Of a stretch of 64,000 bases of DNA, positions 41,181 through 50,973 are shown piece after piece (the stretch's first letter is position 1; every line of letters begins with the position of its first letter). The translations under genes were made by a program, and so were the position numbers. This DNA comes from Chania multitudinisentens RB-25 (GTDB lineage: Bacteria; Pseudomonadota; Gammaproteobacteria; Enterobacterales; Enterobacteriaceae). Where the stretch lies: positions 3,286,001-3,350,000 of the forward strand of contig NZ_CP007044.2 of assembly GCF_000520015.2 (NCBI RefSeq), given 5' to 3'. The notes beneath the pieces were generated by a model. It searched no databases. It was not told the DNA's origin and saw only the letters and a list, made by a program, of their open reading frames with translations.

Positions 41181-41982
41181 GTTTATATCACCTTAAATAT
41201 CTTAACTATCAGCGAGTTAGATTTTACTCGCAGCATAATGGCAAAATTATGCTAATAGTATACACATAACGGGCGGTTATCTCGATCTGCCTGTTGCCGG
41301 GTGCCACCCAGTATCAGTGAAACCGGAATTTTATTGTACATGGAATAAGCAATATAATTTTTATCTATAGGTTATTTTTGTTTTATTTAAAATGCATCTT
41401 TTAATTCAAAATGACGTTTCATTTATTTTGGCTATCACTGTAATAGGTAATAACTTACTTAGGGCATTCTTTATATCGTCGTTATAATAATAGTATTATC
41501 TGAGTATGAATGTACTTTTGCATGGCAGAGTTCATCAATGTTCCTTGGTTGATATTTATTCAAATTCACCTATGATAATAAGCCTATTTTTTAGTATGGA
41601 GATAGGCTAATCAACCGCTTATGCCTGTTGTGATGCGGGTTTGACGGAGTAAAGAAAGGGATAGGCCCGATGAAAGAGCCTACAGGCTGGCAGTAAAGCA
41701 CGATAAGAATAACTTTTTGTTTTATCTAAGAAATTTCCCCTTAAAAAATGTGATTGACAATTGAATTCGCGATGGATGGTTGTATATGTTGATTAGTTTA
41801 AAGAAATTATCTTGCCTTAAATTAGGAGGCTTCTTATTTTGACAAGAAATATCCTATATCAATCTGATTAGGGGACCTGAGTTATTATAAATTTATGTGT
41901 AAGTATTGTTGATATTATTTTTTTCAGATAGAATCCGCGAATTATTTTTTTGCTATATTTTTCCTAGGGAGATGTCTATTCC
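41181..41982. other. Long AT-rich gap between ychF and the small membrane gene
   Basis: About 800 bases with no convincing gene in any frame, no tRNA fold and only short hairpins. AT-rich throughout (for example 41390-41480 and 41880-41960). In E. coli ychF and pth are close together, so extra DNA has been gained here. It may hold a small RNA or regulatory DNA, but I see no clear promoter-terminator pair. Confidence 0.4.
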
Positions 41983-42207
41983 ATGAATGGAGTCTATGTT
42001 TTTTTGGCACCAGTACTCTTATTGCTTTCGATCGCCTCTTTTTTTATTCATTTTCGTAATGAACGCAAAAAGACCTTGATTGAACGGCCTTTTCGCGCAG
42101 CGAAACAGGTAGAACAAGTGAATGCACAGAACGGTGGGCAGGCTCAGGCTGTTCATCAGTCATGCTGTTTACATAAGCTGTGTCATTTTTGCCCGATAAG
42201 AAGGTGA
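41983..42207 (+). CDS. Small single-pass membrane protein, unknown
   Basis: 74 residues: one N-terminal membrane helix (VYVFLAPVLLLLSIASFFI), a basic stretch (RNERKKTLIERPFRAAK) and a C-terminus with four cysteines (SCCLHKLCHFCPIRR). AGGGAG is 11 bases upstream. A four-codon frame ATG-TCT-ATT-CCA-TGA starts at 41972 and its stop overlaps this ATG, so initiation may be coupled to a mini leader. Convergent to pth. No known family. Confidence 0.5.
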   Translation: MNGVYVFLAPVLLLLSIASFFIHFRNERKKTLIERPFRAAKQVEQVNAQNGGQAQAVHQSCCLHKLCHFCPIRR

Positions 42208-42244
42208 ACCGAGCGAGTGAAACTCATATCGCTCGGCCCAACGA

Positions 42245-42835
42245 TTACTGACCTGCCTTAAAGGCATGCAAACGGTTCATCGCTTTCGTCATGCCTTCTT
42301 TTAATAAAATCTCCGTACAACGTAGTGATTCATCAATAGCGTCATCAATCAGCGCTTGTTCTGCTGCTGGCGCTTTGCCAAGTACGAATCCCACAACCTT
42401 GTTTTTATCGCCAGGGTGCCCAATACCAATTCGCAAACGATAAAAATTTGGGGTATTGCCTAATTTGCTCTGAATATCTTTTAGGCCGTTATGCCCGCCG
42501 TTGCTGCCACCTAGCTTGAGTTTAGCCACGCCGGGGGGCAAATCCAACTCATCGTGAGCCACCAGAATCTCTTCTGGTTGGATACGGTAAAAGGTTGCCA
42601 GCGTAGCGACGGATTTCCCGCTCAGGTTCATAAAGGTTGTCGGAACCAGTAACCTAACATCGTTACCTGCCAAATTTAGACGAGCGGTGTAGCCGAAAAA
42701 TTTGCTCTCCTCTTTCAACGGTTGGTTGTGGCGCTGCGCCAATAAATCAACATACCACGCCCCAGCGTTGTGCCGTGTTTGAGCATACTCTGCGCCTGGG
42801 TTCGCCAGGCCAACAATTAATTTGATACTACTCAC
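42245..42835 (-). CDS. pth: Peptidyl-tRNA hydrolase Pth
   Basis: 196 residues, typical size. GLANPGAEYAQTRHNAG carries Asn12 and the catalytic His22; Asp95 lies in VAHDELDLPPG, and SNGGHNGLK is the conserved substrate loop. It recycles tRNA from peptidyl-tRNA that has dropped off the ribosome. Divergent from ychH as in E. coli. Confidence 0.97.
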   Translation of the reverse strand: MSSIKLIVGLANPGAEYAQTRHNAGAWYVDLLAQRHNQPLKEESKFFGYTARLNLAGNDVRLLVPTTFMNLSGKSVATLATFYRIQPEEILVAHDELDLPPGVAKLKLGGSNGGHNGLKDIQSKLGNTPNFYRLRIGIGHPGDKNKVVGFVLGKAPAAEQALIDDAIDESLRCTEILLKEGMTKAMNRLHAFKAGQ

Positions 42836-43147
42836 TAGGAGATTCTCTGTGATCGAGATATGGAAAGGGCAATAGTTTACCTGCCGGGGCGCAGAATGAC
42901 AAAATCATAGGTGATGGGGTGGTTTGTACAGGAAAATATTGGTTGAAAAACGAATAATACATTAAAGAAATAATTCAATTTGTTGGCTAACTTTTAGCAG
43001 AAGGTAGAGATTTGTTAGTGTTTATTTGCCATTTGTGATCGCTCACTCAATACCCTTGCGCTGTAAGTGCCTATAATTAATTTATCAAAATGGATTAACA
43101 ATTTATCTGTTACTCCAAATTGGCACAGGATCGGATGGAGGTGGCAT
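42836..43147. other. Divergent promoter region of pth and ychH
   Basis: 312 bases with no coding frame of note and no hairpin I would call a terminator. Both genes start outwards from it, so it must carry two promoters; I could not fix their boxes with confidence. Confidence 0.4.
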
Positions 43148-43426
43148 ATGAAACGTAAAAGTGCTGATGTAATTGGCAACGTTTTAATGGGACTCGGGTT
43201 GGTCGTGATGATTGGTGGGGTCGGATACTCCATTTTAGCTGAAGTATCGCAATTTGACCTGCCACAGTTTTTTGCCCACGGTGCGATTATGAGTATTTTC
43301 GTCGGTGCGTTGCTGTGGCTGGTTGGCGCACGCATTGGTGGGCGTGAACAAGTTGCGGATCGTTACTGGTGGATAAAACATTTTGATAAACGTTGTAAAA
43401 ACAACCAACATCGTTCGTCACATTAA
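43148..43426 (+). CDS. ychH: YchH, stress-linked inner-membrane protein
   Basis: 92 residues, the same length as in E. coli, start at 43148 (upstream frame removed). Two membrane helices (NVLMGLGLVVMIGGVGYSI and FAHGAIMSIFVGALLWLVGA) and the conserved end DRYWWIKHFDKRC. Induced under stress in E. coli; no biochemical role known. Position between pth and prs is conserved. GGAGGTGG lies in front of the ATG. Confidence 0.93.
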   Translation: MKRKSADVIGNVLMGLGLVVMIGGVGYSILAEVSQFDLPQFFAHGAIMSIFVGALLWLVGARIGGREQVADRYWWIKHFDKRCKNNQHRSSH

Positions 43427-43490
43427 CCAACATCATTAAAGGAAATGGCCTGTAAACCAACCAGAGGCGAAGTTATGTTGCATAATAAGT

Positions 43491-43528
43491 AAAAAACCCG
43501 TTGTTGGCAGCGCTTCAACGGGTTTTTT
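43491..43528. terminator. Strong bidirectional terminator between ychH and prs
   Basis: AAAAAACCCGTTG pairs with CAACGGGTTTTTT (13 bp) around a 12-base loop; A run on one side, T run on the other, serving both convergent genes. Confidence 0.9.
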
Positions 43529-43586
43529 GTTTCCTGCCATTTAATCAACAGACGCGGCGCAGCAGTTAGCTGCACCGGGCAGAGGA

Positions 43587-44534
43587 TTAATGCTCAAACA
43601 TGGCAGATATTGACTCTTCATTGCTGATACGGCGAATAGCTTCAGCCAGCATGCCGGACAACGTCAAAGTGCGCACGTTTTTCAATGCTTTGATCTCTGC
43701 TGACAACGGAATGGTGTCACAGATGATCACTTCATCAATTACCGAGTGCTTGATGTTGTCCACGGCATTACCGGAGAAAATGGGGTGCGTTGCGTAAGCA
43801 AATACGCGCTTGGCACCGCGCTCTTTCAACGCTTCAGCCGCTTTACATAAAGTACCGCCGGTATCGATCATATCGTCTACCAGCACGCAGTCACGGCCTG
43901 CGACATCCCCGATAATGTGCATCACCTGAGAAACGTTGGCGCGCGGGCGACGTTTATCAATGATAGCCATATCAGTATCATTCAGCAGTTTGGCAATAGC
44001 GCGCGCACGCACAACGCCACCGATATCAGGAGAAACCACAATTGGATTCACCAGATTCTGCTGCAACATATCTTCCAGCAGGATCGGGCTGCCGAACACG
44101 TTATCTACCGGGACATCAAAGAAGCCTTGGATCTGTTCAGCATGCAGATCCACCGTCAGTACGCGGTCAACCCCGACACTGGAGAGGAAATCAGCAACAA
44201 CTTTGGCCGTGATTGGCACACGTGCGGAACGCACGCGGCGATCCTGGCGGGCATAACCGAAGTAAGGGATAACAGCAGTAATACGACCTGCGGAGGCGCG
44301 ACGCAGGGCATCGACCATCACAACCAGTTCCATCAGGTTGTCGTTGGTCGGTGCACAGGTGGACTGGATGATGAAAATATCACCGCCGCGTACATTTTCG
44401 TTGATTTGCACGCTGACTTCGCCGTCGCTAAAACGACCTACAGCGGCGTCACCAAGGCTGGTGTACAAACGGTTGGCAATACGTTGTGCTAGTTCCGGGG
44501 TGGCGTTACCAGCAAAAAGCTTCATATCAGGCAC
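43587..44534 (-). CDS. prs: Ribose-phosphate pyrophosphokinase Prs
   Basis: 315 residues, as in E. coli. Starts MPDMKLFAGNATPELAQRIA; PRPP-binding loop VLVDDMIDTGGTL and catalytic flexible-loop KRRPRANVSQVM are present. Makes PRPP from ribose 5-phosphate and ATP for nucleotide, His and Trp synthesis. A leader of 173 bases separates it from ispE, as in other enterobacteria. Confidence 0.98.
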   Translation of the reverse strand: MPDMKLFAGNATPELAQRIANRLYTSLGDAAVGRFSDGEVSVQINENVRGGDIFIIQSTCAPTNDNLMELVVMVDALRRASAGRITAVIPYFGYARQDRRVRSARVPITAKVVADFLSSVGVDRVLTVDLHAEQIQGFFDVPVDNVFGSPILLEDMLQQNLVNPIVVSPDIGGVVRARAIAKLLNDTDMAIIDKRRPRANVSQVMHIIGDVAGRDCVLVDDMIDTGGTLCKAAEALKERGAKRVFAYATHPIFSGNAVDNIKHSVIDEVIICDTIPLSAEIKALKNVRTLTLSGMLAEAIRRISNEESISAMFEH

Positions 44535-44707
44535 GAGAAGAACCTCAGGCTTGCGTCCAGAGAAGGTATTGTCAGGCGGCTTTCACCTAGGGGCAGTTGG
44601 TGACGCCGGCGCAATAACCATACGGGTATGTAAAACTAAATAGAACCGCAGCCAACGCAAAGACAGCGAAGCCAGATAACAACGACTCTGCATAACACAA
44701 CGTTAGG

Positions 44708-45574
44708 CTACAATTCCTGCTGCCCGGAACGGATGCGATGTAGTGGCGAGACGTTAACGCCGCGCGCTACAAATCCACGCAACCAGGTCGGGGCTTGATT
44801 TAACACCTGAAGGGCGGCGATTTCTGTGTCGAACTCTGCAAACACACAAGCACCAGTACCAGTCAGGCGTGACGGCGCGTATTGTAACAGCCATGAAAGA
44901 AGCTGTTCAACCTCGCGAAAACGTTTTCTTGCAATCGGTTCGCAATCATTTGCGTAAGGCGCCTGCAACAGGGCACTCAGCGGGCGAACCGGGGTGTTTC
45001 TTTTTAATTCTGGGTCGTTAAAAATCAATGGGGTGGGGATACTGACACCGGGATGAGCCACCAGATACCATTTTTCTGCGGGATAAGCCGGTTGCAGCTG
45101 TTCACCGATGCCTTCGGCAAACGCCGCATGCCCACGGACAAAAACGGGCACATCGGCTCCAAGAGTCAGGCCTATCTCTGCCAGTTGATCGTCATGCAAG
45201 CCACATTGCCAAAGTTCGTTCAGTGCGATCAGTACCGTGGCTGCGTTGGATGATCCCCCGCCTAATCCGCCGCCCATCGGCAGGCGTTTTTCAATGCGGA
45301 TATCAGCGCCGCGCACAGCCGTCACCAGCGCGTGTTCGGCGCAATAATGCTGCAATAAGCGGGCTGCCCGCACGATCAGGTTCTGTTCATCCGGCACGCC
45401 ATCAATCGGCGTTAATAAATGGATGTTGTCATCCTGGCGCGGCGTAATAGTCAACGTATCGCCATAGTCTAAAAACTGGAACAGCGTTTGCAGTTGATGG
45501 TAGCCGTCTGCACGGCGGCCAGTAATATAGAGAAACAGGTTGAGTTTTGCCGGGGAAGGCCACTGGTGAATCAT
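44708..45574 (-). CDS. ispE: 4-diphosphocytidyl-2-C-methyl-D-erythritol kinase IspE
   Basis: 288 residues, GHMP kinase family. ATP loop PMGGGLGGGSSNAATVLIAL at ~95-114, N-terminal SPAKLNLFLYITGRRADGYH with the catalytic Lys/His region. Fourth step of the MEP isoprenoid pathway. Its ATG overlaps the end of lolB by 4 bases, so the two are coupled. Confidence 0.97.
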   Translation of the reverse strand: MIHQWPSPAKLNLFLYITGRRADGYHQLQTLFQFLDYGDTLTITPRQDDNIHLLTPIDGVPDEQNLIVRAARLLQHYCAEHALVTAVRGADIRIEKRLPMGGGLGGGSSNAATVLIALNELWQCGLHDDQLAEIGLTLGADVPVFVRGHAAFAEGIGEQLQPAYPAEKWYLVAHPGVSIPTPLIFNDPELKRNTPVRPLSALLQAPYANDCEPIARKRFREVEQLLSWLLQYAPSRLTGTGACVFAEFDTEIAALQVLNQAPTWLRGFVARGVNVSPLHRIRSGQQEL

Positions 45575-46194
45575 TTAAGCGTCCAGTTATCCATTTTCAG
45601 TTTGATGCGCTGGTCACCCTGTTGCAGTTCAAGGCGGCTGGGTAACGGTGGTTGCAGGTCGGTATTGTAATCCTGATAAGTGACCACCCAGGTGAGATCG
45701 CCTTGCTGATAAGTCAGTTTGCTCAGGCGGTACTGCTGGTCAAGCGTGAAGTCGGTAGCCTCACCCGGCAGTCCCAGTATCCATTGGCGCAGATTGTTCA
45801 GAGGAATATCCATGCCGGTTAATTTGCGGATCATGTCTTCAGGGTTGTCGCTGTTATAGCGTTTACCCTGGTTATCGGTCAGTTGTACCACCTCTTTCTG
45901 TACGTTCAATTCCAGTTCGGTGCTGCCAAGTGGGTTCGTCAGCAGCAGACGATAGCGCTCAGGGGCATATTGTTGCCAAAAGAAGCGGGCATACACTTTC
46001 TTCTGATCGGATAGATAAGCGAAAGCGCCGCGGGTCTGGTATTGCTCAAGCTGTTGTACGGCCTGTTCATGGGCACGCCACTGCGGTGAGGTGGGGCTGG
46101 TTGCCGGGCCGCTGGGCTGGGTCAGGGTACAGCCAACCAGTACCAGGCTGGCCAATGGAATCAGGCGGAGCAGATTAACGTTGCGGATAGGCAT
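45571..46194 (-). CDS. lolB: Outer-membrane lipoprotein receptor LolB
   Basis: 207 residues from the ATG at 46194, the E. coli length; the open frame begins 33 bases earlier but would move the signal peptide inwards. Signal peptide with lipobox LVGC (Cys22), then QWRAHEQAVQQLEQYQTRGA and YARFFWQQYAPERYRLLLTN. Accepts lipoproteins from LolA and inserts them in the outer membrane. Divergent from hemA. Confidence 0.96.
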   Translation of the reverse strand: MPIRNVNLLRLIPLASLVLVGCTLTQPSGPATSPTSPQWRAHEQAVQQLEQYQTRGAFAYLSDQKKVYARFFWQQYAPERYRLLLTNPLGSTELELNVQKEVVQLTDNQGKRYNSDNPEDMIRKLTGMDIPLNNLRQWILGLPGEATDFTLDQQYRLSKLTYQQGDLTWVVTYQDYNTDLQPPLPSRLELQQGDQRIKLKMDNWTLK

Positions 46195-46450
46195 CACTTT
46201 TGGTTGTCCTTTTGTCCTTGCGGGCACGAAGATATTTACCGCTCACGCTAGCGGGGGAGCAGCCCTGCGTCAATAATGTTATTGCAACCTGCAACTCGAA
46301 TTAATAAAGCCTTTTGGAGGGATTGCAACGAAAGAAATAACTATACCAGCGATTGGGGGGAAGATGCGGTTGTTACTTTTATTGCCTGCGCTCATCAAGT
46401 AGAATGCCACCCAATAAGAACCCGTACCAAGATAAGTATTATTCGAAGCA

Positions 46451-47707
46451 ATGACTCTGCTTGCGTTAGGTATTAACCACAAAACCGCACCGGTTTCTCT
46501 GCGAGAACGGGTAACCTTCTCCCCAGAGTCTATCGAACAAGCGTTACATAGCTTGCTCCAGCAACCGTTGGTGCAGGGCGGTGTGGTGTTGTCCACCTGT
46601 AACCGCACCGAGCTGTATCTTAGCGTGGAACAGCAGGAGCACATGCGCGAACAACTGGTTGCCTGGCTGTGTGAATACCATCATCTGCGCCCGGAAGATC
46701 TCACCAAAAGTCTGTATTGGCACCAGGGTAATGATGCCGTCAGCCATCTGATGCGCGTTGCCAGCGGGCTGGATTCGCTGGTATTGGGCGAACCGCAAAT
46801 TCTGGGGCAGGTGAAAAAAGCCTTTGCCGAATCACAGCGCGGTCAATCACTTTCTGGTGAGCTGGAACGCTTATTCCAAAAATCCTTTTCTGTTGCCAAG
46901 CGCGTGCGCACCGAAACTGAAATTGGTGCCAGCGCGGTTTCCGTTGCTTTTGCGGCCTGTACTTTAGCGCGCCAGATTTTTGAATCCTTAGCTGAACTCA
47001 ATGTGCTGTTGGTGGGGGCGGGGGAAACCATTGAACTGGTGGCACGCCATCTGCGTGAACACAAAGTGAAGCGGATGCTCATCGCTAACCGTACCCGTGA
47101 GCGGGCGCAGTTGTTGGCAGAAGAAGTGGGTGCCGAAGTGATCACGCTGCCAGAAATCGATGAACGTCTGGCTGATGCCGATATTATCATCAGTTCTACC
47201 GCCAGCCCGTTGCCGATTATCGGCAAAGGAATGGTTGAGCGTGCGTTGAAAGCGCGCCGTAACCAGCCGATGTTGCTGGTGGATATTGCTGTGCCACGCG
47301 ATATTGAGCCGGAAGTTGGCAAACTGGCCAACGCTTATCTGTACAGCGTGGACGATTTGCAGGCTATTATTCAAAACAATCTGGCCCAGCGTCAGGCGGC
47401 GGCCGTGCAGGCCGAATCAATTGTTCAGCAGGAAAGCAGCAATTTCATGAGCTGGCTGCGTTCGCAGGGGGCGACGGAAACCATTCGCGACTATCGCTCG
47501 CAGGCCGATCAGGTTCGTGCAGAAATGGAATCTAAGGCGCTGGCGGCTATTGCGCAGGGCGCTGATGTGGAGCAAGTGATCCATGAGTTGGCCCACAAAT
47601 TGACCAATCGTCTTATTCATGCCCCTACTAAATCCCTCCAACAGGCCGCCAGCGATGGTGACATGGAGCGGTTACATATTTTACGCGACAGCCTCGGGCT
47701 GGATTAG
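46451..47707 (+). CDS. hemA: Glutamyl-tRNA reductase HemA
   Basis: 418 residues. Catalytic Cys50 in VVLSTCNRTELYL, GLDSLVLGEPQILGQVKKAF for tRNA/substrate binding, and the NADPH domain VLLVGAGETIELVARHL. First committed step of haem synthesis through the C5 route. Starts the hemA-prfA-prmC-sirB2-sirB1-kdsA run, as in E. coli. The N-terminal MTLLALGINHKTAP holds the region that governs its turnover in Salmonella. Confidence 0.98.
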   Translation: MTLLALGINHKTAPVSLRERVTFSPESIEQALHSLLQQPLVQGGVVLSTCNRTELYLSVEQQEHMREQLVAWLCEYHHLRPEDLTKSLYWHQGNDAVSHLMRVASGLDSLVLGEPQILGQVKKAFAESQRGQSLSGELERLFQKSFSVAKRVRTETEIGASAVSVAFAACTLARQIFESLAELNVLLVGAGETIELVARHLREHKVKRMLIANRTRERAQLLAEEVGAEVITLPEIDERLADADIIISSTASPLPIIGKGMVERALKARRNQPMLLVDIAVPRDIEPEVGKLANAYLYSVDDLQAIIQNNLAQRQAAAVQAESIVQQESSNFMSWLRSQGATETIRDYRSQADQVRAEMESKALAAIAQGADVEQVIHELAHKLTNRLIHAPTKSLQQAASDGDMERLHILRDSLGLD

Positions 47708-47746
47708 CATTTCGTTTTCTCTTATCAACAAGGTTTAAAACCACGC

Positions 47747-48832
47747 ATGAAACCTTCTATCGTTGCCAAACTGGAAGCGTTACAAGAGCGCCATGAAGAA
47801 GTGCAGGCACTGCTCGGGGATGCCGGTGTGATTGCCGATCAGGATCGGTTTCGCAGTTTGTCACGTGAATACGCACAGTTGACGGATGTCAGCCGCTGTT
47901 TTCTGGAATGGCGGCAGATACAAGACGATCTCAGCACGGCAGAAATGATGCTGGACGATCCTGAAATGCGCGAAATGGCACAGGAAGAGTTGAAGCAGGC
48001 CAAAGCGGCGACGGAGGAATTGGAACAGCAACTGCAAGTGTTGCTGTTGCCGAAGGACCCTGATGATGAGCGCAGTTGCTTCCTTGAGGTGCGCGCTGGC
48101 ACCGGCGGCGATGAGGCCGCCATTTTTGCCGGTGACCTATTCCGCATGTACAGCCGTTATGCTGAAGCGCGCCGCTGGCGCGTTGAAATAATGAGCGCCA
48201 ACGACGGTGAACATGGCGGCTACAAAGAGGTGATCGCCAAGATTTCTGGCGATGGGGTTTACGGCCAATTGAAATTTGAATCGGGCGGGCACCGTGTGCA
48301 ACGCGTACCGGAAACCGAATCCCAGGGCCGCATTCATACTTCTGCTTGTACGGTAGCCGTTATGCCCGAAGTGCCAGAAGCTGAATTGCCGGATATCAGC
48401 CCAAGCGATCTGAGAATTGATACATTCCGTTCATCGGGAGCGGGTGGTCAGCACGTTAACACCACCGATTCGGCGATCCGTATTACTCACTTGCCAACCG
48501 GTATTGTGGTGGAATGCCAGGATGAGCGTTCGCAGCACAAGAACAAAGCCAAAGCGATGTCGGTGCTTGGCGCACGCATCCGCGCTGCCGAAGTGGCGAA
48601 ACGCCAGTTGGAAGAAGCCTCTACCCGCCGCAACCTGCTGGGCAGTGGGGATCGTTCCGACCGCAACCGTACCTATAACTTCCCACAGGGGCGGGTGACC
48701 GATCACCGCATCAACCTGACCTTATACCGCCTGGACGAAGTGATGGAAGGTAAGCTGGACATGCTGATTCAGCCGATCGTGCAGGAGTATCAGGCCGATC
48801 AGTTGGCCGCGCTGTCGGCAGAGCCTGAGTAA
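47747..48832 (+). CDS. prfA: Peptide chain release factor 1 PrfA
   Basis: 361 residues. GGQ loop SSGAGGQHVNTTDSAIR in domain 3 and the class motif EVRAGTGGDEAAIFAGDLFR. Ends translation at UAA and UAG. The stop codon overlaps the ATG of prmC, which methylates the GGQ glutamine of this protein. Confidence 0.98.
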   Translation: MKPSIVAKLEALQERHEEVQALLGDAGVIADQDRFRSLSREYAQLTDVSRCFLEWRQIQDDLSTAEMMLDDPEMREMAQEELKQAKAATEELEQQLQVLLLPKDPDDERSCFLEVRAGTGGDEAAIFAGDLFRMYSRYAEARRWRVEIMSANDGEHGGYKEVIAKISGDGVYGQLKFESGGHRVQRVPETESQGRIHTSACTVAVMPEVPEAELPDISPSDLRIDTFRSSGAGGQHVNTTDSAIRITHLPTGIVVECQDERSQHKNKAKAMSVLGARIRAAEVAKRQLEEASTRRNLLGSGDRSDRNRTYNFPQGRVTDHRINLTLYRLDEVMEGKLDMLIQPIVQEYQADQLAALSAEPE

Positions 48833-49665
48833 TGGATTATCAAACCTGGCTGAAAACCGCCGTTGTCCGTTTGGCGGGCAGTGAAAGCGCTAAGCGTGAT
48901 GCGGAAATCCTGCTGGGTTTTGTTACCGGCCGCACCCGCACTTTTCTAATGGCGTTTGGCGAAACCCTGCTGACGCCACAGCAAACCGAGCAATTGGCAA
49001 CGTTGTTGATGCGCCGCGAGCGTGGTGAACCGGTGGCGTATCTGGTGGGCGAACGTGAGTTCTGGTCGTTGCCTTTATCGGTTTCGCCTGCCACCTTGAT
49101 CCCGCGCCCAGATACCGAATGCCTGGTGGAACTGGCGTTGCAGCGTTTGCCAGCGCAGCCGTGCGCGATTCTTGATCTCGGCACGGGCACCGGTGCGATT
49201 GCGCTGGCGCTGGCCAGCGAACGGCCAGACTGCCAGGTTGTGGGGATCGATCTACAGCCTGGCGCCGTTACGCTGGCGCAGCATAATGCGCAGAAACTGG
49301 CGATTGACAATGCCTACTTCAAACAGGGCAGTTGGTTTACGCCGGTTGCCGGGCAACAGTTTGCACTGATTGCCAGTAATCCACCCTATATTGATGAGAA
49401 CGACCCCCATCTGCTGCAAGGTGATGTACGCTTTGAACCGAGCAGCGCGCTGGTAGCTGCCCAGCAAGGGCTGGCCGATCTGGCGGTGATTGTGCAGCAT
49501 GCGCCGGAGCACTTACAACCAAAGGGTTGGCTATTGCTGGAACATGGCTGGCAACAAGGGGAAAGCGTGCGCGCATTGCTGAAGGACGCCGGTTTTTCTG
49601 CTATTGAAACCTGCCGCGATTATGGCGGCAACGATCGGGTGACTCTGGGCCAAAAAACACAATAA
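48832..49665 (+). CDS. prmC: Release factor glutamine methyltransferase PrmC
   Basis: 277 residues. SAM motif LDLGTGTGAIALALA and catalytic NPPY in ASNPPYIDEND, which binds the release-factor glutamine. N-terminal helical bundle recognises RF1/RF2. The ATG overlaps the prfA stop by one base. Confidence 0.97.
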   Translation: MDYQTWLKTAVVRLAGSESAKRDAEILLGFVTGRTRTFLMAFGETLLTPQQTEQLATLLMRRERGEPVAYLVGEREFWSLPLSVSPATLIPRPDTECLVELALQRLPAQPCAILDLGTGTGAIALALASERPDCQVVGIDLQPGAVTLAQHNAQKLAIDNAYFKQGSWFTPVAGQQFALIASNPPYIDENDPHLLQGDVRFEPSSALVAAQQGLADLAVIVQHAPEHLQPKGWLLLEHGWQQGESVRALLKDAGFSAIETCRDYGGNDRVTLGQKTQ

Positions 49666-49677
49666 GAATAAGGAAGC

Positions 49678-50079
49678 ATGATGGCAGCTTACATGGCGTT
49701 AAAATATCTGCATTTATTGACGGTAGCCGTTAGTATTACCCTGTTTGTACTGCGTTTCCTCTGGAAATGGCGCGACTCGGCTATGATGCAGCAACGTTGG
49801 GTGAAGATAGCTCCTCATATCAATGATACGCTGTTGCTGTTATCCGGGGTGGCGTTGGTGGTGATGTTCAAGCTTTACCCTTTGTTGGGGATGGACTCAT
49901 GGCTGACCGAGAAGCTGTTTGGCGTTATTATCTACATCCTGCTGGGTTACGTCGCATTAGGTAAAAAGACTAAAAGTTGGAATGTGCGTGTGTTGGCGTT
50001 TGTTCTGGCACTGGGCTGCTTGTATCTGATAATGAAACTTGCCACGACAAAAATACCGTTTTTGATGGGATACCTATGA
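49678..50079 (+). CDS. sirB2: SirB2 family inner-membrane protein
   Basis: 133 residues with four hydrophobic segments, beginning MMAAYMALKYLHLLTVAVSI. Conserved small membrane protein in enterobacteria (ychQ in E. coli), function unsettled. 12 bases after prmC and overlapping sirB1 at ATGA. Confidence 0.93.
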   Translation: MMAAYMALKYLHLLTVAVSITLFVLRFLWKWRDSAMMQQRWVKIAPHINDTLLLLSGVALVVMFKLYPLLGMDSWLTEKLFGVIIYILLGYVALGKKTKSWNVRVLAFVLALGCLYLIMKLATTKIPFLMGYL

Positions 50080-50885
50080 GTAGCATTGCTGATTTTGAAT
50101 TTAACACTTCCCCCTTGAGCGAAGGCGTGATCCTGGTGTCACAAGCTATCCGGCGCGATTTTCCGGCTGCTGAAGTGGGGCGCAAGTTGCAGCAATTGGC
50201 CGATGAAGCGCGGGCGGTTATTCCAGACGATCTTGGTCAGGATCAGCAGTTGGATGCGCTCATTGAATTGTTTTTTAAAACCTGGGGCTTTGGTGGGGCT
50301 GGCGGCGTTTACCGGCTGTCGGATGCTATCTGGCTGGATAAAGTGCTGGAAGCGCGGCAGGGCACGCCGGTTTCATTAGGGGCGATCTTTCTGTTTATCG
50401 CTCAACAGATTGATATACCGCTGATGCCGGTGATTTTCCCTACGCAGTTAATCCTGCGTGCTGATTGGCTGGATGAAGAGATGTGGCTGATCAACCCGCT
50501 GAATGGTGAAACGCTGAACGAACACCAGTTGGAAGTGTGGCTGAAAGGCAATTTGGGCCCAGGGGCGGAACTGGAGGATGACGATCTGGATGAATCAGAA
50601 AACATCCTGGTGGTGCGCAAGATGCTGGACACGCTGAAAGCCGCTTTAATGGAAGAGAAGCAGATGGAGATGGCGCTGCGAGTCAGTGAAACCGTGTTGA
50701 GCTTTGACCCGGATGATCCGTATGAAATCCGTGATCGCGGGCTGATCTACGCACAATTGGAATGCAACCATATCGCGATTTCCGATCTTAACTATTTTGT
50801 TGAGCAGTGTCCTGAAGACCCCGTCAGTGAAGTGATTAAAATCCAGATCCACTCCATTGAGATGAAACAGGTTACGCTGCATTAG
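50076..50885 (+). CDS. sirB1: SirB1 family protein (transglutaminase-like/TPR)
   Basis: 269 residues from the ATG at 50076 that overlaps the sirB2 stop; the open frame before it is the sirB2 shadow. A transglutaminase-like N-terminal domain (DAIWLDKVLEARQGTPVSLG) and TPR-like helices at the end. Length equals E. coli YchA. Role unknown. Confidence 0.94.
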   Translation: MSSIADFEFNTSPLSEGVILVSQAIRRDFPAAEVGRKLQQLADEARAVIPDDLGQDQQLDALIELFFKTWGFGGAGGVYRLSDAIWLDKVLEARQGTPVSLGAIFLFIAQQIDIPLMPVIFPTQLILRADWLDEEMWLINPLNGETLNEHQLEVWLKGNLGPGAELEDDDLDESENILVVRKMLDTLKAALMEEKQMEMALRVSETVLSFDPDDPYEIRDRGLIYAQLECNHIAISDLNYFVEQCPEDPVSEVIKIQIHSIEMKQVTLH

Positions 50886-50973
50886 TGACTCCGATTGATA
50901 CCTGAAAAGCGTGTAGTCGCCGGTTACCTGCAACTGCAAGCATTAAGGGTAGATCATCAACAAAGGCGCAAGC

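Noticed and set aside
41181..41982. tRNA or CRISPR in the large gap
   Set aside because: No cloverleaf with a T-arm consensus and no regularly spaced repeats.
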